From contig JAKAYH010000089.1 in NCBI GenBank assembly GCA_021826835.1, positions 1-7,916 on the forward strand: a stretch of 7,916 nt of DNA, read 5' to 3'. Below, piece by piece: positions 1 through 5,612 of the stretch (within the stretch, counting starts at the first letter, position 1; each line of letters opens with the position of its first letter). Below the pieces are notes generated by a model that worked only from the letters and a program-made list of their open reading frames with translations, searched no databases and was not told the DNA's origin. The DNA comes from Thermoplasmata archaeon. Lineage in GTDB: Archaea; Thermoplasmatota; Thermoplasmata; Thermoplasmatales; Thermoplasmataceae. The translations under genes were made by a program, and so were the position numbers.

Positions 1-152
1 AGATCCCTCCAGTTCATGAGAAATGACGGGTCCATGAGATCCTCAATTCTATTCACAAGAGATCTGTTGTATCTGTCATACCTTCTGTCAGAACCGATCC
101 AATACCTTCTTGTGCCTCTATTCCCTGCAGCAGTGATTGGTTTTGGTGTCAT
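1..152 (-). CDS. N-terminal part of an IS transposase, probably IS5-type (runs off left edge)
   Basis: The minus strand is open from an ATG at 152-150 to the window edge, giving 50 residues of a clearly protein-like sequence. It begins MTPKPITAAGNRGTRRYW and continues with a basic stretch (RRYDRYNRSLVNR) and a helix ending LMDPSFLMNW. The pattern of a Tyr/Arg-rich lead, then R/K-SLV-x-RIE, then D-x-x-FL-x-x-W resembles the N-termini of IS5-type DDE transposases that I recall from Thermoplasmatales. That is pattern memory, not a search. The catalytic DDE domain would lie outside the window. The ATG is the natural start because the strand upstream is occupied by tandem inverted repeats and has no open continuation. 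Translation in the opposite direction across the same bases (16-285) is hydrophobic and unconvincing, so I treat it as a shadow. Confidence 0.6.
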   Translation of the reverse strand, partial: MTPKPITAAGNRGTRRYWIGSDRRYDRYNRSLVNRIEDLMDPSFLMNWRD

Positions 153-166
153 ACAAACCAATCACT
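132..166 (-). promoter_or_regulatory. Perfect 12-bp hairpin holding the transposase start codon in its loop
   Basis: AGTGATTGGTTT at 132-143 is exactly inverted as AAACCAATCACT at 155-166, with an 11-base loop at 144-154. Read as minus-strand mRNA, the AUG (152-150) sits inside the loop and one stem arm covers codons 4-8. Such a structure could lower translation of the transposase. Start-site sequestration is a known control for transposases such as those of IS10 and IS200; its use here is inference. Confidence 0.6.
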
Positions 167-191
167 CCCCTGTATTTCATTATACAGGGGA
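166..191 (-). promoter_or_regulatory. Second hairpin in the transposase leader
   Basis: TCCCCTGTA (166-174) pairs with TACAGGGGA (183-191) around an 8-base loop. It abuts the start-codon hairpin with no gap, base 166 being shared. A TATA-like ttgtataag on the minus strand (about 223-215) would start transcripts close to 193, so this hairpin could form the very 5' end of the transposase mRNA. It could equally be part of an IS end recognised by transposase. Confidence 0.5.
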
Positions 192-192
192 A

Positions 193-245
193 TTATGCAA
201 CACACTTTATGCAACTTATACAAATTCAATAACTTATGAGTTATT
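193..245. repeat. Short direct and inverted repeats, possibly the terminal region of the IS
   Basis: TTATGCAAC occurs twice (193-201 and 207-215), followed by a 7-bp inverted repeat, AATAACT (228-234) with AGTTATT (239-245), around a 4-base loop. Their position just outside the transposase gene suggests IS-end or transposase-binding sequence. The other IS end is not in the window, so the terminal repeat and target duplication cannot be fixed. Confidence 0.3.
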
Positions 246-289
246 CATTTTGTTAACTTTTATGGTAAAACCTAAGGGAGTTTAATTAA

Positions 290-922
290 ACTTTATCTGG
301 ACCCATATGGCCAATCTTGAAATGTGATATGAAAAACGCTAAGTTTCGTCACGAACTTAACAATGGAATTGAGAGCTATTGTGAGATCTTCAGAAAAGTT
401 CCAGATGAGAGTACTCAGGCCTGGTTACTTTGAAATCACGAGAGATGCAATAGACCTGATACCAGGAGAATGTGCATTTCTTTACTCCTGACTGGAATGA
501 GATATGCCGAGCTCGATAGACTGATGGAATATCTGGAATGGATCGATGGGAAATTCATTTACCTTCATAGAGGAAACATGCTGAAGGTGAAAGTAAAGCA
601 GAGGGAGGGGGCAATCAGATTATCGGATATGGGAAAGATCCTTCTGCATAATTTGATCCAGATTCATTATCTGTTACCTGAACTGCCCGCGATGGACATG
701 AAACTCAGTAGTTTATGGATACGAATCCTGAAAGTAAATCCTGTCTATAACAACACATTCAGGAAAATCTGGGACCCATGGCCTGTGTTTTATTATCCCG
801 ATAAGGCACTTCAGATTGCGACGAACTAGGGGCACATAGCCACAACTCAATTTGAGCATTACCTGAACATACCATTTGAGGAAAATGACGGGAAAGCAAT
901 GAGGAAATGGGTGGAGGGATAG
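290..922 (+). pseudogene. Archaeal-type tyrosine recombinase (integrase), broken
   Basis: Pieces of one site-specific recombinase gene can be joined across two frames. An N-terminal piece, open from 290 with an ATG at 329, reads KFRHELNNGIESY and stops at TGA 431-433. The frame starting at ATG 363 contains RPGYFEITRDAIDLIPGE and runs to TGA 489-491. The frame resumed at about 476 carries LLLTGMRYAEL, which contains the first catalytic Arg (500-502). Near the end, an in-frame TAG at 827-829 falls immediately before G-H (His at 833-835), and ATTQFEHY carries the presumed nucleophilic Tyr at 860-862. The frame then ends KAMRKWVEG-stop at 922. The order GMR...GH...HY is the tyrosine recombinase signature, and the late block resembles archaeal virus and plasmid integrases. 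At least two frame changes plus the nonsense codon make it non-functional. Exactly where the first frame change falls (about 400-430) is uncertain. Confidence 0.75.
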
Positions 923-949
923 ATACAGATTTATAGCCAAAATGTTAGT

Positions 950-961
950 TAAGTTTAAATA
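950..961 (+). promoter_or_regulatory. TATA box of the winged-helix gene pair
   Basis: The stretch agtttaaataag lies 24-35 bases before the ATG at 985. With archaeal spacing, transcription would begin at or next to the start codon, giving a leaderless message. No Shine-Dalgarno sequence precedes 985, which agrees. Confidence 0.55.
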
Positions 962-984
962 AGACCTGCACATATCTATGAAGA

Positions 985-1542
985 ATGAATGATATTGATT
1001 CTTTAAATGCCCCTGTTGAAGGTAAAATAAGTCTGAATTTTAGCCTGCCCGAAAGATACTCAGAACTTTCTCCTCTCGATAAAAGGGAAGCATTGAAAAC
1101 CGCGATTTTGGCGTTGTTGAAATTTAGGGGGATTACAGGTGTTTCACGATCCGAGTTAAAAGCCAATATAGATCCTAAAGGAATAGTCAATTACAATACT
1201 TGGGATAAAGCGTTGGATTATCTCTCTACTACACAACAGATTTACGTTGATTCTGGCCCGGGAAGCAGAGACCCAGTTTATTACCCAAATGGCAGAATGG
1301 CGCACCCAATGCTCCAAAAGATGCTTGAGACCCTTTTGCATAAATACATTGTAAGAGCATATGACACCAGATTTGGGAAAACCATCACTATTACGCAATA
1401 CTCCAAGACCGTCAGCGGAGAAGAAATTCCCGTTGCAGGAATACGACTGGACTGGCAATACTTGGAAGCTTTCATATCAATGCTTAATGATGAACGCAGA
1501 GCGCTGGGAGAACGGGGTTTGATAGGGAATGATAAAGAATGA
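985..1542 (+). CDS. Unrecognised 185-aa protein with a winged-helix-like domain
   Basis: I do not recognise the family. About residues 30-105 have the shape of a winged-helix DNA-binding fold: a helix (KREALKTAILALLKFRG), a short second helix after GVSRSEL, a recognition-type helix around YNTWDKALDYLS, and then a beta wing with a Gly/Pro-rich turn (SGPGSRDPVYYPNGR). The remaining part is mixed alpha/beta, ending in a charged helix (LNDERRALGERG). There is no signal peptide or membrane segment. The ATG at 985 is preferred because an in-frame TGA (979-981) lies just upstream and a TATA box sits at leaderless distance; the ATG at 978 is followed at once by a stop. The stop overlaps the start of the next gene as ATGA (1539-1542), so the two are very probably translated together. 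A role as DNA-binding partner or regulator of the 470-aa protein is inference. Confidence 0.75.
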   Translation: MNDIDSLNAPVEGKISLNFSLPERYSELSPLDKREALKTAILALLKFRGITGVSRSELKANIDPKGIVNYNTWDKALDYLSTTQQIYVDSGPGSRDPVYYPNGRMAHPMLQKMLETLLHKYIVRAYDTRFGKTITITQYSKTVSGEEIPVAGIRLDWQYLEAFISMLNDERRALGERGLIGNDKE

Positions 1543-2951
1543 TTAGGTTTGAAGAAACAGCATATCGACCAGAGGCGGGGATCAGATTCGGAAAATTATA
1601 CCTAGACGAGGAAGAATATTACGATGTTCCAGCTTTCGCCCCTCTACCAGTAAAAACATACGATGTAGATGTCATTAGCAGGCTCAAGTCTGATGGAGTG
1701 AAAATGCCAATTATTGTAGCTCCTCTCAGATTACGGAATTCTATTAAAGGAATGTCAGCCACCGCATCCATATTTGCTGAAGAGACTAAAATAGGAGAGG
1801 TTATAGGTCAAAAACGGATGCTTCTTATACCCGATATAGAATCAGAGGCTTTTTCTGTTAACGTAACGGCTAGAGATTTTTACGTTGAAGAGAAATCAAT
1901 TCCTGACCAGGTGAAAAATCTTCTATTATCAACCGGACTTACCTACTATGAGAATGAATATACGGGAAAAAAGAACTACGAATACCTGAAGAAATGGGAA
2001 GAATTCAGGAGAGATTATGGCCTTTCTTCGTTAAGAAATTACGAAGAAAAAATCCAATCAGAACTGGGATCACCCATATTTTTTGCTCCCACACCTTTGA
2101 TTCGGGTCGCTAACAATAGTCTTGGAAAGGCATTCCAATATGGAACGGAAATGCTTCTTACAACTCAGAAACAAACTTTTAAAGGCTTGGGGGTGCATCT
2201 CCTTTTGCACAGTGAAATATTTGGGCAAGATGATGCTGCTCAAGAATTAAGGACGGATTTGATAAAGAAGATATACTCGCTGAAGAGTCATTCTAATACA
2301 GGGTTCTCCTCATTCCCATTTATATCGATAAAGGTGTACGACCCTAAGGACAATCTATTAAAAAATTCTCAAGCTAGCATATACCGGAAGAATTTTAGCT
2401 CTACCGTTGTATCGATATCAGAGAATGTCAGAGAAATGAATGGTTTCTTGGTTATTCACAACATGGGAAGATGGAGTTTAGGGGGCGTCGACTCTGGGGC
2501 AGATTTGGTATCATTTAGGTCAGATGGCAAGCCATTTGAAATAGACAATTTTTATCATAGAAGGAAAAAAACTATTGATTTGAAAGAGAAGACGAAAATC
2601 AGAATAGAACCAAAAACTCTGAGAAAGGATTCTTTTGTTCCACCATTTGACCCAGAAAAGCTAATTGATGGGGAGCTTCCTAGCTTCAAAGCTTCATGGA
2701 ACAAGAACCGATATTTCAAACACCCTCCTCACGTTCAACCACAGCCCTGGTGGGCCTTTAGTAATAGAAATGATCGATGGGAGTATAGAGCACGGGTAAT
2801 AATTGATTCATTTATGGAACTCGATAGAGAGATAAGAGAAATGGCCAAAAGTGAGGTTCCGGTTTACGAATCAGTTAGATCGAGGATAGATAGAATGGGA
2901 GAGCAAGACCCGATGGTGGATCTTTGTCCATCATATTGGTACAGAAACTGA
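1539..2951 (+). CDS. Unrecognised 470-aa protein, possibly a TGT-like/TIM-barrel enzyme
   Basis: This is a long, intact, soluble protein coupled to the upstream winged-helix gene by a 4-base ATGA overlap. I cannot name its family. The N-terminus (FEETAYRPEAGIRFGKLYL, then DVPAFAPLP) loosely echoes the opening of tRNA-guanine transglycosylases, where GR-x-G-x-L is followed by TPAFMPV. In the middle, alternating predicted strands and helices, such as SPIFFAPTPLIRVA, then FPFISIKVYD, then GFLVIHNMGRW with GGVDSGADLVSF, resemble late strands of a beta/alpha barrel. The C-terminal third is basic and aromatic (FKHPPHVQPQPWWAF), ending in a helix (SFMELDREIREM). TGT paralogues such as DpdA modify DNA in some mobile elements, which would suit this context, but no catalytic Asp or zinc-binding Cys cluster can be confirmed. 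The functional idea is therefore weak; that the gene is real is well supported by its length and coupling. Confidence 0.75.
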   Translation: MIRFEETAYRPEAGIRFGKLYLDEEEYYDVPAFAPLPVKTYDVDVISRLKSDGVKMPIIVAPLRLRNSIKGMSATASIFAEETKIGEVIGQKRMLLIPDIESEAFSVNVTARDFYVEEKSIPDQVKNLLLSTGLTYYENEYTGKKNYEYLKKWEEFRRDYGLSSLRNYEEKIQSELGSPIFFAPTPLIRVANNSLGKAFQYGTEMLLTTQKQTFKGLGVHLLLHSEIFGQDDAAQELRTDLIKKIYSLKSHSNTGFSSFPFISIKVYDPKDNLLKNSQASIYRKNFSSTVVSISENVREMNGFLVIHNMGRWSLGGVDSGADLVSFRSDGKPFEIDNFYHRRKKTIDLKEKTKIRIEPKTLRKDSFVPPFDPEKLIDGELPSFKASWNKNRYFKHPPHVQPQPWWAFSNRNDRWEYRARVIIDSFMELDREIREMAKSEVPVYESVRSRIDRMGEQDPMVDLCPSYWYRN

Positions 2952-2953
2952 CA

Positions 2954-3022
2954 TTAATCCCCTACTTGTTTATCCTCCAATCTGAGACTTTTCTTTATTT
3001 TCTCAATTAAAGGAGTACTCAT
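2954..3022 (-). CDS. Possible 22-aa reading frame or N-terminal gene fragment
   Basis: A minus-strand frame encodes MSTPLIEKIKKSLRLEDK plus four residues, then TAA. It looks like an amphipathic, charged N-terminus, and a good TATA box (3061-3071) lies about 40-50 bases upstream. Its stop lies only two bases beyond the stop of the 470-aa gene on the other strand, so it could be a gene start cut off when that cassette arrived. It could equally be chance. Confidence 0.25.
   Translation of the reverse strand: MSTPLIEKIKKSLRLEDKQVGD
2988..3001 (+). terminator. T-rich candidate terminator after the 470-aa gene
   Basis: The plus strand reads cttttctttatttt beginning 37 bases after the stop at 2951. 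Archaeal termination commonly needs only a T-rich stretch in the non-template strand. There is no strong stem before it. Confidence 0.35.
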
Positions 3023-3060
3023 AACGGTGCCCGAAAAACTACCCATGAAAACTTACTGGT

Positions 3061-3071
3061 TTATTTATATA
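3061..3071 (-). promoter_or_regulatory. TATA box facing left
   Basis: On the minus strand the sequence is GTATATAAATAAAC (3072-3059), a near-ideal archaeal TATA box. A start about 25 bases on would be near 3045, giving the frame at 3022-2954 a leader of about 20 bases. It is the only strong promoter-like site in this gene-poor stretch. Confidence 0.4.
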
Positions 3072-3133
3072 CACCATACACATTATTTTAGTGCCCAGAA
3101 TGGATCTCTTTGTTAGGTATTTCATTCTTTGTT

Positions 3134-3451
3134 TTATTCTTCTATGTAACCATTTTCTCCAAGTCGGAAAATTAGATCAAAATTCTTAATAAACTCACTC
3201 TCTGTTTTAATGAAACCATACACCTTGGCAAGAAGGTCGTCTATTTCAACTATTCTTGAGTATGACCATTTCGGTATTATCTACTTTATTTTAATGGCGT
3301 ATCCACCTTTTATAATATTTGCATTGATTTGGCTATTAAGGTAATAGTCATTCATCGTCTCAAAGCCCAAATACCAGGATTTTTACTTCATTTTTCCATG
3401 ATCCCTATAGGACCTGACTTCATATAGATAAGCCCTGCCGTTCTCAGCCAT
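3134..3451 (-). pseudogene. Decayed 106-codon gene with two in-frame stops; N-terminus like IS1634-type transposases
   Basis: One minus-strand frame runs 106 codons from ATG 3451-3449 to TAA 3136-3134. It is interrupted only by TAA at 3385-3383 and TAG at 3283-3281, both single C-to-T steps from Gln codons. The opening, RMAENGRAYLYEVRSYRD then HGKMK-stop-KSWYLGFE, matches the start of IS1634/IS4-like transposases, where a strand pair NGRxYLYLVxSYRxxGKxRQK is followed by YLG. The middle and end (EIDDLLAKVYGFIK, NFDLIFRLGENGYIEE) do not look like a DDE domain, so it may be a short relative or an internally deleted copy. The frame stays open upstream of the ATG (VITLTRVRR), so the true start may lie near 3478 or beyond. 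No frameshift is needed. Confidence 0.6.
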
Positions 3452-3479
3452 CCTCCGAACACGAGTTAATGTAATGACA

Positions 3480-3914
3480 ATCGAATTACAACATACATAA
3501 ATCTTTGCTAAAAACTCCCACAAAAATACTGCATCAAACAAGGAATGTAGTGTTAAGAAAGGGCGAAGTCAGGATCAAAAAAGCGTTATCTTAACAATAA
3601 TCATCAGTGCCATAACTACAGGAATATGGCCTCTTTCGAGTGGCCAGCATAACGTAATACAGCCTTAACAGTACTCAACATAAGTCTACTTGCTGATTTT
3701 GGCATTTATACTGGATGTTGTGACATTATCTATATGGATTAATAGATTACGAGTTAAAATTTTATATAGCAACGCTAATAATTCAACGGGAAGATTTCGT
3801 TAGAACCCTTTTCAATACTTTTTAATTCTTAGTGAGAACAAAATTTTGGATGTGAAACTTAAAAATAGTAACCCTACTCAAGAGTGCTTACAGTTCAATG
3901 TTGTAACATTTAAC
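3480..3914. other. Gene-free AT-rich stretch
   Basis: I see no convincing coding frame, RNA gene or strong repeat here. A 5-bp inverted repeat (tggcc/ggcca around 3628-3643) and scattered TATA-like runs (for example ttttatatagc near 3760) are all I can point to. It is probably decayed sequence between the pseudogene and the relic to the right. Confidence 0.5.
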
Positions 3915-4218
3915 TTAAGAATTTATACCCAAATGTGCTATAATTGATTGAAATATCACGTGTATCGAGCCGAGGCCAATTTCTCGGGATTGCGGTACGG
4001 TGGCATTAAAGATAAATTCCGGCGAAATACTCGAACAATAGTAGAAAGACGGCAAATTCCCGTTAATAAAATGGGTTAAGATCGTAAGGATTCTTGGCAG
4101 TCTCCGAGGTTCATTATTCCCTATATACCTAAAAACTTTCTATGAAGAATATTACAGGCACATCGAAGCAAACTATTGGCGCTATATAATTATAATAGAA
4201 ACAGCAATAATGGAGTGA
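3915..4218. pseudogene. Coding-like relic, strand undecided
   Basis: Two readings look more protein-like than random AT-rich DNA. The plus frame 3967-4218 gives RDCGTVALKINSGEILEQ, two consecutive TAG codons (4039-4044), then KWVKIVRILGSLRG, PIYLKTFYEEYYRHIEANYW and a stop. The minus frame 4139-3915 is open for 75 codons and contains HFINGNLPSFYY and ATVPQSREIGLG. Both cannot be real. The plus frame has the more natural helix-like charge pattern but carries the stops and runs into the end of the 188-aa gene. I recognise neither. Confidence 0.25.
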
Positions 4219-4756
4219 ATCGCAACGAGACTCCATTAGCAATAGAATTTTTGTCGCAATATATGCTTTTGAACTTAGAAATATCTTGTTCTATTGAGCA
4301 TTTATAGGTTTTATCCATTTTATCTGCCATTTTTATAAAGGTTTGCAGAAATTCAGCCATGGCACATGTTATTCTCCCTATGTCCCAAATCATTTTGTTT
4401 TGAATTTTTAGTTTTCTAGCTCCGGTTAGGTGTGATATCTGCTTGTTTATTCTAGTATCAATTTCCTTGATGCTTAAGTTGGCCAGCTTATCTATGCCCT
4501 TTGAAGATTGCCGGTCACAGTTAGCACTGCAGAACTGTCCTGCCGTAATGTCGTCTTTACGAGGAACTTCCCACAGAAAATCTTTGAGATTTCTAAGGTG
4601 CACCAGATAACTCTCTAGCACTGAATTCTGTAAAACTACACCGAATAAACAAGAAGCGCTCATTCTCTTTGAGTGCAGAAGTATTTCAGCAGTATTCAAG
4701 AACATCTTAATCTCGTACAAGAGGTGGTGTTCCGGAAGGTCAGGTCTCGATAGCAT
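4190..4756 (-). CDS. 188-aa helical protein with a HEPN-like R-x6-H motif
   Basis: This all-helical soluble protein resembles, from memory, a widespread uncharacterised bacterial family with the pattern H-x-RNL-x-DF, then RKDD-x-x-A, then R-x-NK-x-I-x-HLT. All three blocks are visible: HLRNLKDFLWEVPRKDDITAGQF (about residues 53-75) and TRINKQISHLTGAR (101-114), followed by a helix around WDIGRITCAMAEFLQTF. Arg102 and His109 are spaced R-x6-H, within the R-x4-6-H range of HEPN ribonuclease domains, so a HEPN-like RNase or effector is a reasonable inference, not a demonstration. The last residues (SLRFTPLLLFLL) are hydrophobic and unlike the rest; the C-terminus may have been altered by recombination at its left end. 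The ATG at 4756 is fixed by a TGA codon directly before it. It lies downstream of the 175-aa gene on the same strand; a TATA-like tttatattt near 4820 could give it a separate promoter. Confidence 0.7.
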   Translation of the reverse strand: MLSRPDLPEHHLLYEIKMFLNTAEILLHSKRMSASCLFGVVLQNSVLESYLVHLRNLKDFLWEVPRKDDITAGQFCSANCDRQSSKGIDKLANLSIKEIDTRINKQISHLTGARKLKIQNKMIWDIGRITCAMAEFLQTFIKMADKMDKTYKCSIEQDISKFKSIYCDKNSIANGVSLRFTPLLLFLL

Positions 4757-4767
4757 TCATCTCACTC

Positions 4768-4839
4768 TTATTCCATTGTCGAGTCAACTGAATGATACTG
4801 CCCCGTGTACAAATATAAACTGATTTCATTATCTACCAT
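4768..4839 (-). CDS. Possible 23-aa small protein with a strong Shine-Dalgarno sequence
   Basis: Between the 175-aa and 188-aa genes, the minus strand carries GGGGAGGAG immediately before ATG (4839-4837). The frame reads MVDNEISLYLYTGQYHSV plus five residues to TAA 4770-4768. The ribosome site is the strongest in the window and serves nothing else. It may be a real small protein, a leader coupling translation to the 188-aa gene, or the stub of a decayed gene. Confidence 0.4.
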   Translation of the reverse strand: MVDNEISLYLYTGQYHSVDSTME

Positions 4840-4853
4840 ATCTCCTCCCCTCT

Positions 4854-5381
4854 TCATCTGCCATTAAACCCAGCTGATGCAACAATGGAGAATATATCTT
4901 TGCCTTCGTATATGCTTTGAAGCACGCCCTTAAACATGAATGCTGCAGCCAGACCGGTCTTCTCCTGAATCATAATCAGTTCCATGACCTTCGCTATAAA
5001 CTCAACGGAATACTCTCCGTATTTGTCCAAATCGTAGAATTTTGACAAATATTCATCTCCACTGTATCTCAATAAACATTCCTGCTGTTCTTCTTTATTA
5101 CTGAATGGCATAACTTTATCCCACATGGAAAGAAGGTAATAGACAAACGTCTTGGTCAAGTTCGGGTCGTGCTCCTTCTTTATAAGAAGGTCAATTGCCC
5201 AATGCAAGTGCTTTGGTGTCCTGATTTGCTTTCCAGGTTCTCTGTATTTTACGATTATGTCAAGGTCAGGATTCTCCCCTCTGGAGCCCTGGAATACACC
5301 AATGACTGTCCCGTTCTCCAACCTGAATTCCTTGAATGCGGTTATATATTCACCGCTTCCGTCCCTTTTGGAAATTTCCAT
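4854..5381 (-). CDS. Unrecognised 175-aa protein divergent from a DNA methyltransferase
   Basis: I cannot name this family with certainty. The N-terminal half is beta-rich (EYITAFKEFRLENG, GTVIGVFQGSRGE) and leads into NPDLDIIVKYREPGK (37-51), then RTPKHLHWAIDLLIKKEHD. The second half is helical with many acidic and Lys residues (NKEEQQECLLRY, YSVEFIAKVMELIMIQEKTGL). P-D-x-D-x-x-x-K recalls part of the PD-(D/E)xK nuclease signature, but the spacing of the final acid and Lys is not canonical, so a nuclease role rests mainly on its position opposite a DNA methyltransferase. The ATG at 5381 is 16-25 bases from the TATA region 5397-5406 and has no Shine-Dalgarno sequence, fitting a leaderless message. 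It leads a minus-strand arm continued by the 23-aa frame and the 188-aa gene. Alternatives are a specificity or accessory protein or an unrelated cargo gene. Confidence 0.75.
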   Translation of the reverse strand: MEISKRDGSGEYITAFKEFRLENGTVIGVFQGSRGENPDLDIIVKYREPGKQIRTPKHLHWAIDLLIKKEHDPNLTKTFVYYLLSMWDKVMPFSNKEEQQECLLRYSGDEYLSKFYDLDKYGEYSVEFIAKVMELIMIQEKTGLAAAFMFKGVLQSIYEGKDIFSIVASAGFNGR

Positions 5382-5389
5382 ATGAGTTC

Positions 5390-5416
5390 AACAAAGATTT
5401 AAATAAATTATTTGTT
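5390..5416. promoter_or_regulatory. Dyad centred on the divergent promoter; candidate RHH operator
   Basis: AACAAA (5390-5395) and TTTGTT (5411-5416) form perfect 6-bp arms around atttaaataaatt, with 10 of 13 positions pairing about base 5403. The TATA element of the leftward gene lies inside it (5397-5406). Ribbon-helix-helix proteins often repress their own operons through such sites, and one is encoded just to the right. Confidence 0.4.
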
Positions 5417-5429
5417 CTTCATAAGTGGA

Positions 5430-5436
5430 TATAAAT
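5430..5436 (+). promoter_or_regulatory. TATA-like box for the RHH-methyltransferase operon
   Basis: The sequence tataaat lies about 27-33 bases before the ATG at 5463, which fits a nearly leaderless transcript. A GGTGA (5457-5461) sits only one base from the ATG, too close to act as a normal ribosome site. Confidence 0.4.
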
Positions 5437-5462
5437 GAACATTAGTAGTGAGAGATGGTGAT

Positions 5463-5612
5463 ATGTCAAAGGTATCCCTTAATATAACTGTAGATAGGGA
5501 TGTTTTATCCCGATTCAAGGAACTCTGCGGAAGCATGGATATCAAGGTATCCACAAAGGTCAATTCGCTGATGAAAGAGTGGATCAGCAGAAATGGAGAG
5601 GATAAAGAATGA
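5463..5612 (+). CDS. 49-aa ribbon-helix-helix (CopG-like) protein
   Basis: This small intact frame begins MSKVSLNITVDRDVLSRFKEL, continues CGSMDIKVSTKVNSLMKEW and ends NGEDKE-stop. It shows the RHH layout: one beta strand with alternating hydrophobics (residues 3-10) that contacts DNA as a dimer, a first helix (about 11-23), a turn, and a second helix (about 30-45). Lengths near 50 residues are usual for CopG/Arc-type regulators and for antitoxin DNA-binding modules. Its stop overlaps the methyltransferase start as ATGA (5609-5612), indicating translational coupling. The likely role is DNA-binding control of the divergent promoter to its left, restraining methyltransferase and/or effector expression. 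This controller role parallels C proteins of type II restriction-modification systems, which are usually helix-turn-helix rather than RHH. A GTG at 5448 is an alternative start, but the ATG best fits the fold. Confidence 0.7.
   Translation: MSKVSLNITVDRDVLSRFKELCGSMDIKVSTKVNSLMKEWISRNGEDKE

Noticed and set aside
16..285. 89-codon plus-strand open frame
   Set aside because: It lies opposite the transposase N-terminus and runs through both hairpins; its composition is hydrophobic without pattern. It is a shadow.
827..829. TAG in the integrase as a pyrrolysine codon (some Thermoplasmata use it)
   Set aside because: The gene also has frame changes, and the neighbouring pseudogene carries a TAA as well as a TAG, so general decay explains the stop better.
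985..1475. Minus-strand frames of 64-100 codons opposite the winged-helix gene
   Set aside because: They lie antisense to a gene with a better start, promoter, coupled partner and domain pattern; they show no domain of their own.
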